Source of the DNA: Undibacterium sp. KW1
GTDB taxonomy: Bacteria; Pseudomonadota; Gammaproteobacteria; Burkholderiales; Burkholderiaceae_D
Length of the DNA: 64,000 bases
NCBI RefSeq assembly: GCF_009937955.1
Contig: NZ_AP018439.1
Location: 1,488,001 to 1,552,000, forward strand
Reading direction: 5' to 3'
The notes below the pieces were generated by a model. That model was not told the DNA's origin. It did no database searches and saw only the letters and a list, made by a program, of their open reading frames with translations. The position numbers and the translations under genes are program-made. Shown piece after piece: positions 18,562 to 27,839 of the stretch. Numbering within the stretch: position 1 is the first letter of the stretch; each line of letters starts with the position of its first letter.

Positions 18562-19455
18562 ATGCTGAATCCACAACATCTTGCTGTATTTGCCACCATC
18601 ATCCGCGCTGGCAGCATCAGCAAGGCAGCCATACAACTGGGCTGTGGCAAGTCCTTGCTATCGCGGCAACTGGCCAAACTGGAGCAAGACCTGGGCGCAC
18701 GCCTGATACAGCGCTCCACCCGCAAGCTGACCCTGACCGAGATAGGTGAGCAAGTCCTGCTCGAGGCACAGCGCATCGATACCGCTTTAGCCAACATAGA
18801 ACAAATGGCGGGGCAACACCAGCAAGAAGTCAAAGGGCGCTTGCGTGTGACCTGTCCCGTTCCAGCAGTCACCCGGCTGGTGCCGGTCATGATGGAGTTT
18901 TGCAAACGTTATCCGCAAATTGATTTTGCCCTGCAAGTCGAGGACAGGCTGGTCGATCTGATTGCCGAACAGATTGATGTTGCCATCCGTGTTTCTCACC
19001 TGGAAGACTCCAGCCTGATAGCGCGCAAGCTTGTCGATAGTCAGCGCATACTTTGCGCATCACCTGCCTATCTGGCGCATGCTGGACATCCTGTTGTGGC
19101 AGAGGACCTGGCACAGCATGCCTGCCTGCTGTACATCAGCGCAGGGCGCGCCCATGACGAATGGACTTTGCTACAAGAGGGCGAAGTCAAAAAAGTGAGG
19201 GTGGGCAGCCACTTCCAATCCAATAATGGTCTTGCTCTGGTGGCTGCTGCCTGCTCAGGCGCTGGCATCGTGCTGATCGATAAACTCATCGTCAGCAAGC
19301 ACTTACAAAGTGGTGAGTTGGTGGCGGTGCTGGACAATTATCAATTGCCCAGCGGTTCACCAGTGTATGCAGTGTATCCAGCGCGTGACTGGCTGGCACT
19401 GAAGACGGCCACTTTCGTGGCCTTTTTGCAGGAAAGATTATTTACCAGCGTCTGA
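18562..19455 (+). CDS. LysR family transcriptional regulator
   Basis: 297 residues. The N-terminal winged helix-turn-helix is at 1-60 (HLAVFATIIRAGSISKAAIQLGCGKSLLSRQLAKLEQDLGARLIQRSTRKLTLTEIG) and the co-inducer domain follows from about residue 90. The sequence resembles the CrgA/DsdC-like group of LysR proteins. It is divergent from the CurA-type reductase, its most likely target. GAGGG lies before the ATG. The 3' end overlaps the convergent S9 peptidase gene by 18 bases. Confidence 0.93.
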   Translation: MLNPQHLAVFATIIRAGSISKAAIQLGCGKSLLSRQLAKLEQDLGARLIQRSTRKLTLTEIGEQVLLEAQRIDTALANIEQMAGQHQQEVKGRLRVTCPVPAVTRLVPVMMEFCKRYPQIDFALQVEDRLVDLIAEQIDVAIRVSHLEDSSLIARKLVDSQRILCASPAYLAHAGHPVVAEDLAQHACLLYISAGRAHDEWTLLQEGEVKKVRVGSHFQSNNGLALVAAACSGAGIVLIDKLIVSKHLQSGELVAVLDNYQLPSGSPVYAVYPARDWLALKTATFVAFLQERLFTSV

Positions 19456-21486
19456 TACTGCCAGTGGCTGGCCCTTGCCTATATTCTGATCAAGGAATTT
19501 CTCCACACGCCCCCAGAAGTCAACATTGTTTTTGAGCAGGAAGAATCCATGGCCTTCTTCTGCGTATTCTACCCATTCGACATTGGGATTTTTTTCTTTA
19601 ACGGCCTTGTAGAATTTGGTGCCGTGCTCCAAAGGAATTCTGTTGTCGTGTTTGCCATAAGCCATCAACAAAGGACGAGTTAACTTACCAGCATTTTCTA
19701 AGGGGGAAGTGGCTTTCAGTTGAGCGGCGTCCTTGACCTGATCACCTATTAGTGTTGGCATGCCAAACCATTTCCACTGGTCAGATACTTCCGTATGGTG
19801 AATATCATAAAGCAAATTGATATCTGTAATGCCGGCCCATTCTATGCCACAACGGAATACATCCGGATCTTTGATCAAGCCCATCAGAGTGGCGTAGCCG
19901 CCATAATTGGTACCGGCAAGACAAATACGTTTTGGGTCTGCATAACCTTTGGCTGCTGCCCATTTGGCTGCATCGGCAATATCGTCCTGCATGGAAAGTC
20001 CCCATTGCTTGAGACCTGCTTGAAAATGCTTCAATCCGTAACCCAGGCTGCCACGAAAATCAGGTTCTATGAGCGCGTAACCACGTGAGGCCAAAAACTG
20101 AACTTGAGCATTAAATCCCCAATGGTTGCCTCGATCATACGGGCCGCCGTGTACCAGGACAACTGCAGGCAGATTTTTGCCTGTACTGTTTTTAGGTAAA
20201 GTCAGGTTAACCGGTATCTGCATACCGTCGCGCGCGGTATAGGTCAGCATCTCTTTTTCAGCCATTTGTTCCGGCTTAATTTCAGGCTTGCTGACGCCCA
20301 GGCGTGTTAATTTTCCAGTATTGAAATCAAACAATTGCCATGCACCGGGTGCTACATCTGAATAAGAATAGACCAGAGCGATATTGGTTTTTAAATCAGA
20401 GGGAAAATGCAATGCATTAAAGGTATCTGGTAAAAGAGCATCTATTTGCTTTTGTTTTGCAGCGAAAGACTCATCAAACCAGATGGTCGCTGGCCTGCTC
20501 ATTTCATAACGCATGCCCAGGACTTTTTTCTCTGGCTGGTTATAAATCAATTGTCCATCAAAGTCATAGCCTTTCAGTGAAATCACTGGCTCAGGATCTA
20601 GCTGATTTTTCTCCAGATCAAAGCGATACAAAGAGCTGAGGTCTTTTCCATTATTGGCCCGTACATATAAATCGCCTTCAGGGCTGAAAAATACAGGAGT
20701 AATCCTGTCATAAGACGCCCATTCAGAAGTCGCCAGGATACGCCAGGCATCTTTTTTGGGGTCTTTATAATAAATGATAGATTTTTCTTCGGCAGTCGTG
20801 ACAGCGATACGTGGAACACCATTCTTGTCTATCAACCACCGGCCAACTTTGCCTGGACGAGGAGTGACTTCTATGTTGCCCGTCATTGTATTTAGCCGGT
20901 ACAGATCACGTGCTCCCGCTCCTGCGGATTGTGTGACGAAAATGTCTGGTGACGTGGAACTATGTGCAATGTCGAGAAAGTACGTGTCCCACGGTAATTC
21001 ATTACCTACCACTTTGGTGCGGGCTCCAGTGTACTGATGCGTTACCAGACGCAAGCGCTTGCTACGGTCTTTGTTAACTGCGTACAGGCCTGGGCCGAAA
21101 AATCGTTGGACGTCCTTGTATTGCAAGTCTGTCAGATCATATACCAGCCGCTCATTATTGATCCAGTGGAAGGAGCGCACATCCTTGTCTTCATAATTGG
21201 CAATAATCTCAGGGCGCAATTGACCAACTTCCAGCACTGCCAAAACCATGCGGTCATTAGCACCCTTCATGATCATGGCAATATTTTTGCCATCAGGAGA
21301 AAGACGCGCATCACGGAACTGGGATTCCTGGAAAAAACTGGCGATCGGAATAGGTTTGGCCGCGGCATGCGAAACCGGAGCTTGAAGCAAGAACAGGCTG
21401 CCGAAAACACCAAAGGCGATTTTGAGGGCGAGAGGCTTGTAAAAGTGAGGCATGCGCGCTTTCATTGCTGGAATGGAATTGCGCAT
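19438..21486 (-). CDS. S9 family (prolyl oligopeptidase-like) peptidase with Asn at the nucleophile position
   Basis: About 682 residues from ATG 21486; ATG 21465 is an equally possible start, since no clear ribosome site decides. A hydrophobic signal (FGVFGSLFLLQAPVSHA) precedes a beta-propeller and then an alpha/beta hydrolase domain (VVLVHGGPYDRGNHWGFN, then PDFRGSLGYGLKHFQ). The usual GxSxGG elbow reads GTNYGGY: the Asn codon AAT at 19906-19908 stands where Ser is expected. The Asp (GKHDNRIP) and His (EEGHGF) of the triad are intact. An AAT/AGT difference is one base, so this may be a true pseudo-enzyme or a base error. It probably acts in the periplasm. The 3' end overlaps the LysR gene by 18 bases. 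Confidence 0.88.
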   Translation of the reverse strand: MRNSIPAMKARMPHFYKPLALKIAFGVFGSLFLLQAPVSHAAAKPIPIASFFQESQFRDARLSPDGKNIAMIMKGANDRMVLAVLEVGQLRPEIIANYEDKDVRSFHWINNERLVYDLTDLQYKDVQRFFGPGLYAVNKDRSKRLRLVTHQYTGARTKVVGNELPWDTYFLDIAHSSTSPDIFVTQSAGAGARDLYRLNTMTGNIEVTPRPGKVGRWLIDKNGVPRIAVTTAEEKSIIYYKDPKKDAWRILATSEWASYDRITPVFFSPEGDLYVRANNGKDLSSLYRFDLEKNQLDPEPVISLKGYDFDGQLIYNQPEKKVLGMRYEMSRPATIWFDESFAAKQKQIDALLPDTFNALHFPSDLKTNIALVYSYSDVAPGAWQLFDFNTGKLTRLGVSKPEIKPEQMAEKEMLTYTARDGMQIPVNLTLPKNSTGKNLPAVVLVHGGPYDRGNHWGFNAQVQFLASRGYALIEPDFRGSLGYGLKHFQAGLKQWGLSMQDDIADAAKWAAAKGYADPKRICLAGTNYGGYATLMGLIKDPDVFRCGIEWAGITDINLLYDIHHTEVSDQWKWFGMPTLIGDQVKDAAQLKATSPLENAGKLTRPLLMAYGKHDNRIPLEHGTKFYKAVKEKNPNVEWVEYAEEGHGFFLLKNNVDFWGRVEKFLDQNIGKGQPLAVSDAGK

Positions 21487-21560
21487 TATATACAAGATAA
21501 ATTCAGATTAAATACAGATTGATAAATGTTAAACATGCTTTAGAGGCAATGCTCTTGGCG

Positions 21561-21602
21561 TAAAAAATGGCCTGTATTGCTTTCACAATACAGGCCATTT
21601 TC
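21561..21602 (-). terminator. Rho-independent terminator after aminotransferase gene
   Basis: Stem AAAATGGCCTGTATTG / CAATACAGGCCATTTT with a 6-base loop, followed on the minus strand by TTTTTT. It lies 14 bases past the stop of the acetylornithine aminotransferase gene and separates it from the S9 peptidase gene. Confidence 0.88.
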
Positions 21603-21615
21603 TTTATATTGAAGC

Positions 21616-22812
21616 TCAGGCCGAGTTTTTGACTTGCTGTATTACGACACGTAACATGCTGATCAATTGATCAATCTCTTCCTTCGTCACATTCAATGCC
21701 GGCATAAAGCGCAGCAGGTCTGGGCGAGGGGAATTGATCAGCAAACCTACTGGCTCCATATCACGGGCAGCTTCGACCAGTTTGCCGCCGATATTGTCAC
21801 CCAGCTTCAGGGCACGCAGCAAACCAAAGCCACGTTCGCCTTGCATGCCAAATTCTTCAGACAATTCTTCCAGTTGCTGACTCAGGTATTCTGCTTTTTC
21901 CTGAACCGATGCCAGGAAGCCAGGTTTGTTTAATTCCTTGAATACCGCAATACCGACAGCTGCCATCAAAGGTGCACCGTTGTAGGTACCGCCCTGGTCG
22001 CCAGGAACGAAGCAGGCCACTTCTTCACGGCACAGCAAGGCACCCAGTGGCACACCGCCGCCTATGCCTTTCGCCAGGGTCATGATGTCTGGTTCTATGT
22101 TCGATAATTGATAGCCAAACAATTCACCGGTACGACCCATGCCAGTCTGTACTTCATCAACGATGAGCAACAGACCGTGCTTTTTGGTCAATTCACGCAG
22201 GGCTTGCATGAATTCAGGGCTGGCAGGAATGACGCCGCCTTCACCTTGTACCGGTTCCAGCATGACGCCAACGGTTTTGTCAGTGATCAGTTTTTCTACT
22301 GAAGCGATATCGTTCAAATCTGCTTTAGGGAAGCCACTGACTTGCGGGGCAAAGATCGTGTCCCAGCCTGGTTTGCCGGAGGCCGACATCATCGCCAGGG
22401 TACGGCCATGGAAACCATGATCAAAGGTAATGATTTCAAATGCGCCATTCTTGTTCAATTGACCCCACTTGCGCGCCAGCTTGACAGCACCTTCATTGGC
22501 TTCTGCACCGCTGTTGGTGAAAAATACGCGGTCAAAGCAAGAGTTCTTCGTCAGCAGATCAGCAAATTCCACCATAGGCGCGTTGTAGAAAGCCGGGGAG
22601 GGGTTCAGCAATTTCTTTGACTGGCTGACTAGTGCTTCATGGATCACGTCTGGGCAATGACCGAGGCAGTTGACCGCCCATCCTTGCAGATAATCGAGAT
22701 ATCGCTTGCCCTTGTGATCAGTCAGGTACATGCCCTTGCCTTCAACGAACACCAGTTCGGGGCGTGGGGTGATGTACATCAGGGAATTTACGTTGTACTG
22801 ACTGAATTCCAT
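21616..22812 (-). CDS. argD: Acetylornithine transaminase family protein
   Basis: 398 residues from ATG 22812, chosen because AGGAG lies 8 bases upstream. It is a class III PLP aminotransferase: [19 protein letters not shown] at 98-115, [11 protein letters not shown] at 128-138, LEPVQGEGG at 185-193, [12 protein letters not shown] at 218-229 and the PLP lysine K248 in LAKGIGGG. The pattern fits acetylornithine/succinyldiaminopimelate aminotransferases of arginine and lysine synthesis. A relative acting on another omega-amino acid is possible, since Burkholderiales often carry several paralogues. It is a single-gene unit flanked by terminators on both sides. Confidence 0.82.
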   Translation of the reverse strand: MEFSQYNVNSLMYITPRPELVFVEGKGMYLTDHKGKRYLDYLQGWAVNCLGHCPDVIHEALVSQSKKLLNPSPAFYNAPMVEFADLLTKNSCFDRVFFTNSGAEANEGAVKLARKWGQLNKNGAFEIITFDHGFHGRTLAMMSASGKPGWDTIFAPQVSGFPKADLNDIASVEKLITDKTVGVMLEPVQGEGGVIPASPEFMQALRELTKKHGLLLIVDEVQTGMGRTGELFGYQLSNIEPDIMTLAKGIGGGVPLGALLCREEVACFVPGDQGGTYNGAPLMAAVGIAVFKELNKPGFLASVQEKAEYLSQQLEELSEEFGMQGERGFGLLRALKLGDNIGGKLVEAARDMEPVGLLINSPRPDLLRFMPALNVTKEEIDQLISMLRVVIQQVKNSA

Positions 22813-22863
22813 TTCAAGACTCCTAAGGTCGTTACAGTGGGTGGGGATAGATAAAAACTCAAG

Positions 22864-22896
22864 GTAAAAAAAAGCCACAGGGCGGAACCTGTGGCT
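22864..22896 (-). terminator. Rho-independent terminator on the minus strand
   Basis: AGCCACAGG / CCTGTGGCT stem with a 6-base loop followed on the minus strand by eight T. It ends transcription arriving from the AscD-like reductase gene before the aminotransferase promoter. Confidence 0.8.
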
Positions 22897-23061
22897 GGAT
22901 ATTCGTGGTGCAGCTTTTAACGCGCACGCTCACTCCTACATCGGCCCAGGCTCGCTTGGCGAGTTGCGACGTCGTGCAATATTTGGTGAGGACATGTCAG
23001 TAAATATTTTCATAAAACGGATAATAGGACTTTTTGCGCACTGCGTCAAAAAAATTTTGGT

Positions 23062-23160
23062 GGACTTACGCAAAGCTGCCCCAGCTGCGTTGCAACGCCT
23101 AGCCGTACTTAAAGTACTGTCTTCGTCGTTGCGCCTTGCTGGGACGACTTTGCGTAAGCC
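23062..23160. repeat. Long interrupted palindrome (REP/BIME-like), ~99 bp
   Basis: Outer arms CTTACGCAAAG (23065) and CTTTGCGTAAG (ending 23158), then CCCAGC/GCTGGG, GCAACG/CGTTGC and a central GTACTT-A-AAGTAC, all nested about one centre near 23111. The whole can fold into a single long imperfect hairpin. It lies in the 391-bp gap between the aminotransferase and reductase genes, which otherwise holds only the terminator at 22864-22896 and no gene. It looks like a dispersed genomic repeat. The core word GCGTTGCAA is also present in the element at 56021-56218. Confidence 0.6.
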
Positions 23161-23203
23161 CTGTTTTCGATACGTGTGTTGACCTGCATTATTGCTTACG
23201 ACA

Positions 23204-24229
23204 TTAGTTTGCCAGGTCAGCCTCAGAAGTAAACGAATCTGCATAGAACTCGTCGGCAGGCAATTGGCACTGCGCCGTAAAGTCGCGCTTGGCTGAGTCA
23301 ACCACGACAGGGGCACCACAGGCATACACTTGATAAGCAGACAAGTCTGCATGATCAGACATGACAGCCTGGTGCACAAAACCGCTACGGCCTGTCCATG
23401 CATCTTCAGGCAAGGCGTCAGAAACGACAGGGATGTAGTTAAAGCCAGGCAGCTGCTTTTCCCATTCCTTGCACAGCGCATGCATATACAGGTCTTCAGG
23501 GCGACGGCCACCCCAATACAGGTTGACCGGGCGCTTGGACTCAATATGAATCAGGTGCTCTACCAGAGCCTTGATAGGGGCGAAGCCTGTGCCTGAAGCC
23601 AGCAGGATAATTGGTTTTTCGCTATCTTCACGCAGGAAGAAAGTACCTTGCGGGCCTTCAAAGCGCAGGATGTCGCGCTCTTTGAGGGTAGTAAATACCT
23701 GGTCGGTGAACAGGCCACCCGGCATATGGCGTACGTGCAGGGTTATGTGCTCATCCAGATGCGGGGCATTCGCCATGCTATAGCTGCGGCGCTTGCCGTC
23801 CCTGAGCAGGAATTCTATGTATTGACCAGCGCGGTATTGCAGGCGCTCATTGGCAGGCAATTGCAGGGCGATGAGCATGACATCGTGCGAAAGTTTTTCC
23901 AGTCTGGCAATGCGGCTGGGCATTTTCTTGACCGGGTAATCGCCGTCCGCAACGATTTCGCGCGCTTCTATGGTCAGGTCTGATTGTGGCCTGGCACAGC
24001 AAAACAGGGACATGCCCTGGGTTTCTTCCAGCTCGGTCAGAGCGCGTTGCTGGTGCGGGCCATGTTGCACAGTTCCGCTGGCGATCTTGCCCTTGCAAGA
24101 GCCACATGCACCATTTTTACAGCCATATGGCAAGATGACGCCTGCGCGCAGCGCTGCCGACAATACAGTTTCATCTTCTTCACAGCTAAATTGACGGCCA
24201 CTGGGGGTGACGCTTACTTGAAAAGTCAT
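23204..24229 (-). CDS. Ferredoxin-NAD(P)H reductase-like protein (CDP-6-deoxy-delta-3,4-glucoseen reductase type)
   Basis: 341 residues from ATG 24229 (AGGA just upstream). The N-terminal plant-type [2Fe-2S] domain has the cluster cysteines C37, C42, C45 and C77 (CKNGACGSC, then FCCAR). The FAD domain motif RRSYSMAN and the NAD domain motif LLASGTGFAPIKALVEHL follow, ending in YVCGxP-like VYACGAPVVVD. This order (ferredoxin-FAD-NAD) is that of AscD-type reductases and of phenol or toluene monooxygenase reductases. No sugar or monooxygenase gene is adjacent, so the electron acceptor is unknown. Only 12 bases separate its start from the divergent epimerase start. Confidence 0.87.
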   Translation of the reverse strand: MTFQVSVTPSGRQFSCEEDETVLSAALRAGVILPYGCKNGACGSCKGKIASGTVQHGPHQQRALTELEETQGMSLFCCARPQSDLTIEAREIVADGDYPVKKMPSRIARLEKLSHDVMLIALQLPANERLQYRAGQYIEFLLRDGKRRSYSMANAPHLDEHITLHVRHMPGGLFTDQVFTTLKERDILRFEGPQGTFFLREDSEKPIILLASGTGFAPIKALVEHLIHIESKRPVNLYWGGRRPEDLYMHALCKEWEKQLPGFNYIPVVSDALPEDAWTGRSGFVHQAVMSDHADLSAYQVYACGAPVVVDSAKRDFTAQCQLPADEFYADSFTSEADLAN

Positions 24230-24241
24230 ACTATCCTGAAC

Positions 24242-25150
24242 ATGAATAAACAGATTAAACAAATTGGCAAGCCACGCTTGCTTATCATAGGTTGTGGCGA
24301 CGTGGGCATGCGCCTCTTGCCATTATTGCGCCAGCATTTCCGCATTTTTGCGCTGACCAGCCAGGCTGAACGCTGCACAGAACTACGTACTGCCGGCGCT
24401 ACTCCCTTGCTGGGTAACCTGGACCAGCCTGATACACTGGCCCGCCTCAAGGGCCTGGCAGAGTATGTGGTTCATCTGGCACCACCACCCTCAGAAGGCA
24501 AGGCTGACAGGCGCACACAAAATTTGACCGCCATTTTACCTGACAAGAGCCGCCTTGTTTATATCAGTACGACAGGCGTGTATGGCGACTGTGCGGGAGC
24601 CTCGTTTGATGAGACCCGCAGCGTAAAGCCTCAAAATGCCCGCGCACTGCGCCGCGTGGCGGCAGAAAACTGTTTGCGGGCCTGGGCCAGGCGCAGTCAA
24701 TCCTGCCTGTCCATCCTGCGCGTGCCTGGCATCTATGCGGCAAACCGCCTGCCACTGGAACGTTTGCACAAGGGCACGCCCGCATTGCTTGAAGCTGATG
24801 ATGTATATTCCAACCACATCCACGCAGATGATCTGGCGCAATTGATCAAACTGGCCTTGTTCCGGGCGCTTCCCAACCGTGTTTATCATGCTGTCGATGA
24901 CAGTGACATGAAGATGGCTACTTACTTTGACCTGGTCGCTGATGCGTTTGCTCTACCGCGCCCGCCACGCTTGCCGCGTGCTGAACTGGCGCAGCAGGTC
25001 AGCCCTGTATTATTGTCTTTCATGTCAGAATCGAGACGCATGCAAAACCAGCGCATCAAACTTGAACTGGGTGTACGCCTGCGCTATGCCTCGGTGACAG
25101 AGGGCGTCGCGGCAGTGGTGGCTGCGGTCACGAGCGGTAAGGTGATATAG
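24242..25150 (+). CDS. NAD-dependent epimerase/dehydratase family (SDR) protein
   Basis: 302 residues from ATG 24242; an in-frame upstream extension into the reductase gene is rejected because that DNA encodes the reductase on the other strand. The Rossmann motif is IIGCGDVGMRL near the start, a YIS-TTGVYGD segment replaces the usual YxxxK region, and RVPGIYAANRLPLERL with YSNHIHADDLAQL follows. The form resembles YeeZ-like extended SDR proteins. The 3' end overlaps the convergent histidine kinase gene by 67 bases, so the C-terminal ~22 codons share DNA with the kinase C-terminus. Confidence 0.85.
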   Translation: MNKQIKQIGKPRLLIIGCGDVGMRLLPLLRQHFRIFALTSQAERCTELRTAGATPLLGNLDQPDTLARLKGLAEYVVHLAPPPSEGKADRRTQNLTAILPDKSRLVYISTTGVYGDCAGASFDETRSVKPQNARALRRVAAENCLRAWARRSQSCLSILRVPGIYAANRLPLERLHKGTPALLEADDVYSNHIHADDLAQLIKLALFRALPNRVYHAVDDSDMKMATYFDLVADAFALPRPPRLPRAELAQQVSPVLLSFMSESRRMQNQRIKLELGVRLRYASVTEGVAAVVAAVTSGKVI

Positions 25151-27816
25151 AAGCAGGAACCGAGATTTTCTGTACTGCTGAAACCGATCTGCCCGCCCAT
25201 TTTTTCTATCATGGTCTTGGTCAGGCTAAGACCCAGGCCGGTACCGGCATATTTGCGGGCTGCCTTGGCATCTTCCTGAGTGAACTTCTGGAAGATGCTG
25301 CTCTTGAATTCTTCTGAAATACCTATGCCATAGTCTTGTACTTCTATGCGTACCTGATTCTGGTCGTGATTCAGCGTGACGCGCACATCAATTTTTCCAT
25401 GCGGTCGCGAGAACTTGATGGCATTCGACAACAGGTTGGACAAGACCTGTACAAAACGTTGCGAATCTACTCTGACCTGGGCAGCAGGATCTACTGGTGA
25501 GTCATACTGTATGCCTATGTCAAAACTTTGCGCATAACCAAGGTTGGACTGCAAGCTGCTCTCTATCAGTTCGGCCAGGGGCAGGGTCTCGAAGTGGAAC
25601 TGCATGCTGCCATATTCGAGTTTTTCAAAGTCCAGCAAATCATTGATGAGTGCAGTCAGGCGCTTGGCATTGTCGTTGGCCATGACCAGCATGGACTGCG
25701 CTTTTTCCGGAATACTCCCGGCAACGCCACCTGCCAGAAGGCCCAGCACGCCTCGGATAGAAGTCAGCGGCGTGCGCAACTCGTGTGACACGGCAGAGAC
25801 AAATTCGTTTTTGAGTTTTTCTACCCGTTTTTTCTCTGACAGGTCATGCACGATGATGACATACAAGACCTGCATGCCAAGGCGCACACGGGTAATGGCC
25901 AGCTCTACTGGTACGTCATGACCATCTTTTTGCCTGGCCAGCAATTCTTTGCGCTCACTTTTTCCTGCAACCTCAAATTGTCTTTCACGATTGGTCGTGT
26001 GCAAATGGGTGGTCAGGAATTGCAGCGACTCAGGGTCAGGGAAAAGGCTGAACATGTTTCTGCCATGCAGGCTGCCATGCGTATATTTCAGCAAGACTTC
26101 GGCAGAACGGTTGGCTGATTCTATGATGCCATGTTCATTCGTGGTCAATATGCCTTCTGCCGCATTGTCGAGTATGGTACGCAACCTTTCTTCACTGTCG
26201 TGCAGCTCTGCCGTTCTTTGTGCGACCAGACTTTCTATGCCAAAAGTATGAGCTGTTGCGACCAGCAGGTAGGCGCCCAGCAGGCCTGTGAACAGCAGGC
26301 CGCCTATCATGGTGATCCAGGTGATCCAGGCAACATGGGTGCGCCAGTATTCTGATGAAGGTTTTGCCAGTAATGCGAACTGTCTGCCACCAAAGTTGAT
26401 GGTGGTTTGGAATAAATAAGTCGGGGTCAGCCCGCTGATTTCATCGATGAATATGCCTTTCTTGCCAGGGTAGGAAAGATCATAAAATTTGATGCGCACA
26501 CTGCGCATGTCTTCATTGGACAGTATCTCCCTGACGACGTCTGCCATACGTATCATGCTGACAGCCGTTCCGGAAAAAGCAGCTTTCCTCTGTTCCATGG
26601 TTTCTTGCGGTTTGCCATTTTCATAGACTGGCGCAAACAGCAGCACATGCAATTGTTCCCTGCCATCGGTCTCGCTGGAAATTAATGGGTCGGTGACTGT
26701 CAGGTGGCCACTGTCACGCGCATCCTCTATGGCAATCCTGCGGGCGGTGGTAGAGCCCATGTCATAGCCAAACATCTGATGATTATCAAAAAAAGGTTCT
26801 ATGTACCTGATGGGATAATATTCATCCCTGATACTGACTTCCACGAGCTGATTAAACTCATTCATCTCCTGTATCTGGTAATTGGCGAAACCTTCACGTA
26901 ATACGGTGACTTCAAAGTTTTCGCGGTGTTGCAGATCTACCTTTGGCACCCAGGACAAGAAGGAGATGGCTTTCTGGCTTTGAAGGGTATGACTGACAAA
27001 GGTGGCAAAGTCATTGCGGCTTACCTGTATGGAGCTGGCATACAGACGCTCGATATTGCGCATGATGTCGGCGTGTGTATCAAGCTTGTTTTGCAGGTTC
27101 TGGCCTATGCGTTCAGCTTTCAGGCGGAATTCAAGTTGCTGTTTTTGTTCTTCGCGGTAACGGGTAAAGGTAAATGCGGTAATCACCAGCAGCAGGCAGA
27201 TCAACAGCGGGACCAGCACGCTCCAGCGCCTGGCATACCATATCTCACGTGGCTTGCCATAGATCACCATGATGATGGGGGTGATCGTTAAAACACCAAA
27301 GGTATCGCCTACCCACCAGCCTATCCAGTTATTGAAAAAATCCTGCCAGGGGATGACACCAAGAGCGACCAGCGCAGTGACGCTGATGCTGGCGTTGATG
27401 AGACAGGCAACTCCGCCGCCATAGATAAAAAACTGAAAAATAGCCCTGTCTGTATCCAGCGCCAGGTTGTCATGCAATTTCTTCAGGATCAGCTTGCAAG
27501 CTACCAGGGTTTGCAGGCTGGCACCAGCAGCGACGATGGTTGAGGCAATCAGGGCATTGGTATTGATGTTGCCAAAAATGTTCAGGTTAATGAGTAAATT
27601 GGCAACGAAGGCACCGATGGCTACACCGGGCAAGAGGCGGTAGCCTCCGGTAAGCACCATGCCCAGGGCAACACCGGCAGAAGGATAGATGGCGATGGAA
27701 TAGCCTGGCGGGATGGCAAGCAACAGGGAAAGGCGTCCAAGTGCCGCATACAGTATGGCAAGCACCAGCATTTGCCATAGTAGTTGTCGCGTATCACTTT
27801 CCGGTGTTGAACGCAT
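25084..27816 (-). CDS. Membrane histidine kinase with MASE1, CHASE and PAS domains
   Basis: 910 residues. There is a MASE1 multi-helix region at about 13-215, a periplasmic CHASE domain at about 250-450 (KAISFLSWVPKVDLQHRENFE), a membrane helix near 505, a PAS domain at about 535-650 (ILDNAAEGILTTNEHGIIESANRSAE), HisKA with the phosphorylated His678 in VSHELRTPL, and HATPase_c with GTGLGLSL near 858. The architecture fits a sensor of small extracellular ligands. No response regulator gene is adjacent, so the partner is elsewhere. The C-terminal tail is Ala/Thr-rich and is encoded by DNA overlapping the epimerase gene. Confidence 0.92.
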   Translation of the reverse strand: MRSTPESDTRQLLWQMLVLAILYAALGRLSLLLAIPPGYSIAIYPSAGVALGMVLTGGYRLLPGVAIGAFVANLLINLNIFGNINTNALIASTIVAAGASLQTLVACKLILKKLHDNLALDTDRAIFQFFIYGGGVACLINASISVTALVALGVIPWQDFFNNWIGWWVGDTFGVLTITPIIMVIYGKPREIWYARRWSVLVPLLICLLLVITAFTFTRYREEQKQQLEFRLKAERIGQNLQNKLDTHADIMRNIERLYASSIQVSRNDFATFVSHTLQSQKAISFLSWVPKVDLQHRENFEVTVLREGFANYQIQEMNEFNQLVEVSIRDEYYPIRYIEPFFDNHQMFGYDMGSTTARRIAIEDARDSGHLTVTDPLISSETDGREQLHVLLFAPVYENGKPQETMEQRKAAFSGTAVSMIRMADVVREILSNEDMRSVRIKFYDLSYPGKKGIFIDEISGLTPTYLFQTTINFGGRQFALLAKPSSEYWRTHVAWITWITMIGGLLFTGLLGAYLLVATAHTFGIESLVAQRTAELHDSEERLRTILDNAAEGILTTNEHGIIESANRSAEVLLKYTHGSLHGRNMFSLFPDPESLQFLTTHLHTTNRERQFEVAGKSERKELLARQKDGHDVPVELAITRVRLGMQVLYVIIVHDLSEKKRVEKLKNEFVSAVSHELRTPLTSIRGVLGLLAGGVAGSIPEKAQSMLVMANDNAKRLTALINDLLDFEKLEYGSMQFHFETLPLAELIESSLQSNLGYAQSFDIGIQYDSPVDPAAQVRVDSQRFVQVLSNLLSNAIKFSRPHGKIDVRVTLNHDQNQVRIEVQDYGIGISEEFKSSIFQKFTQEDAKAARKYAGTGLGLSLTKTMIEKMGGQIGFSSTENLGSCFYITLPLVTAATTAATPSVTEA

Positions 27817-27839
27817 CCCCGCCTTCCCAGAAAACTAAG

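Noticed and set aside
22936..23544. 202-codon minus-strand open frame
   Set aside because: It overlaps the AscD-like reductase gene in another frame and the palindromic repeat; composition is unlike a protein and there is no ribosome site.
23984..24241. N-terminal extension of the epimerase
   Set aside because: The in-frame extension lies wholly inside the reductase coding region on the other strand, and the Rossmann fold begins only after ATG 24242.
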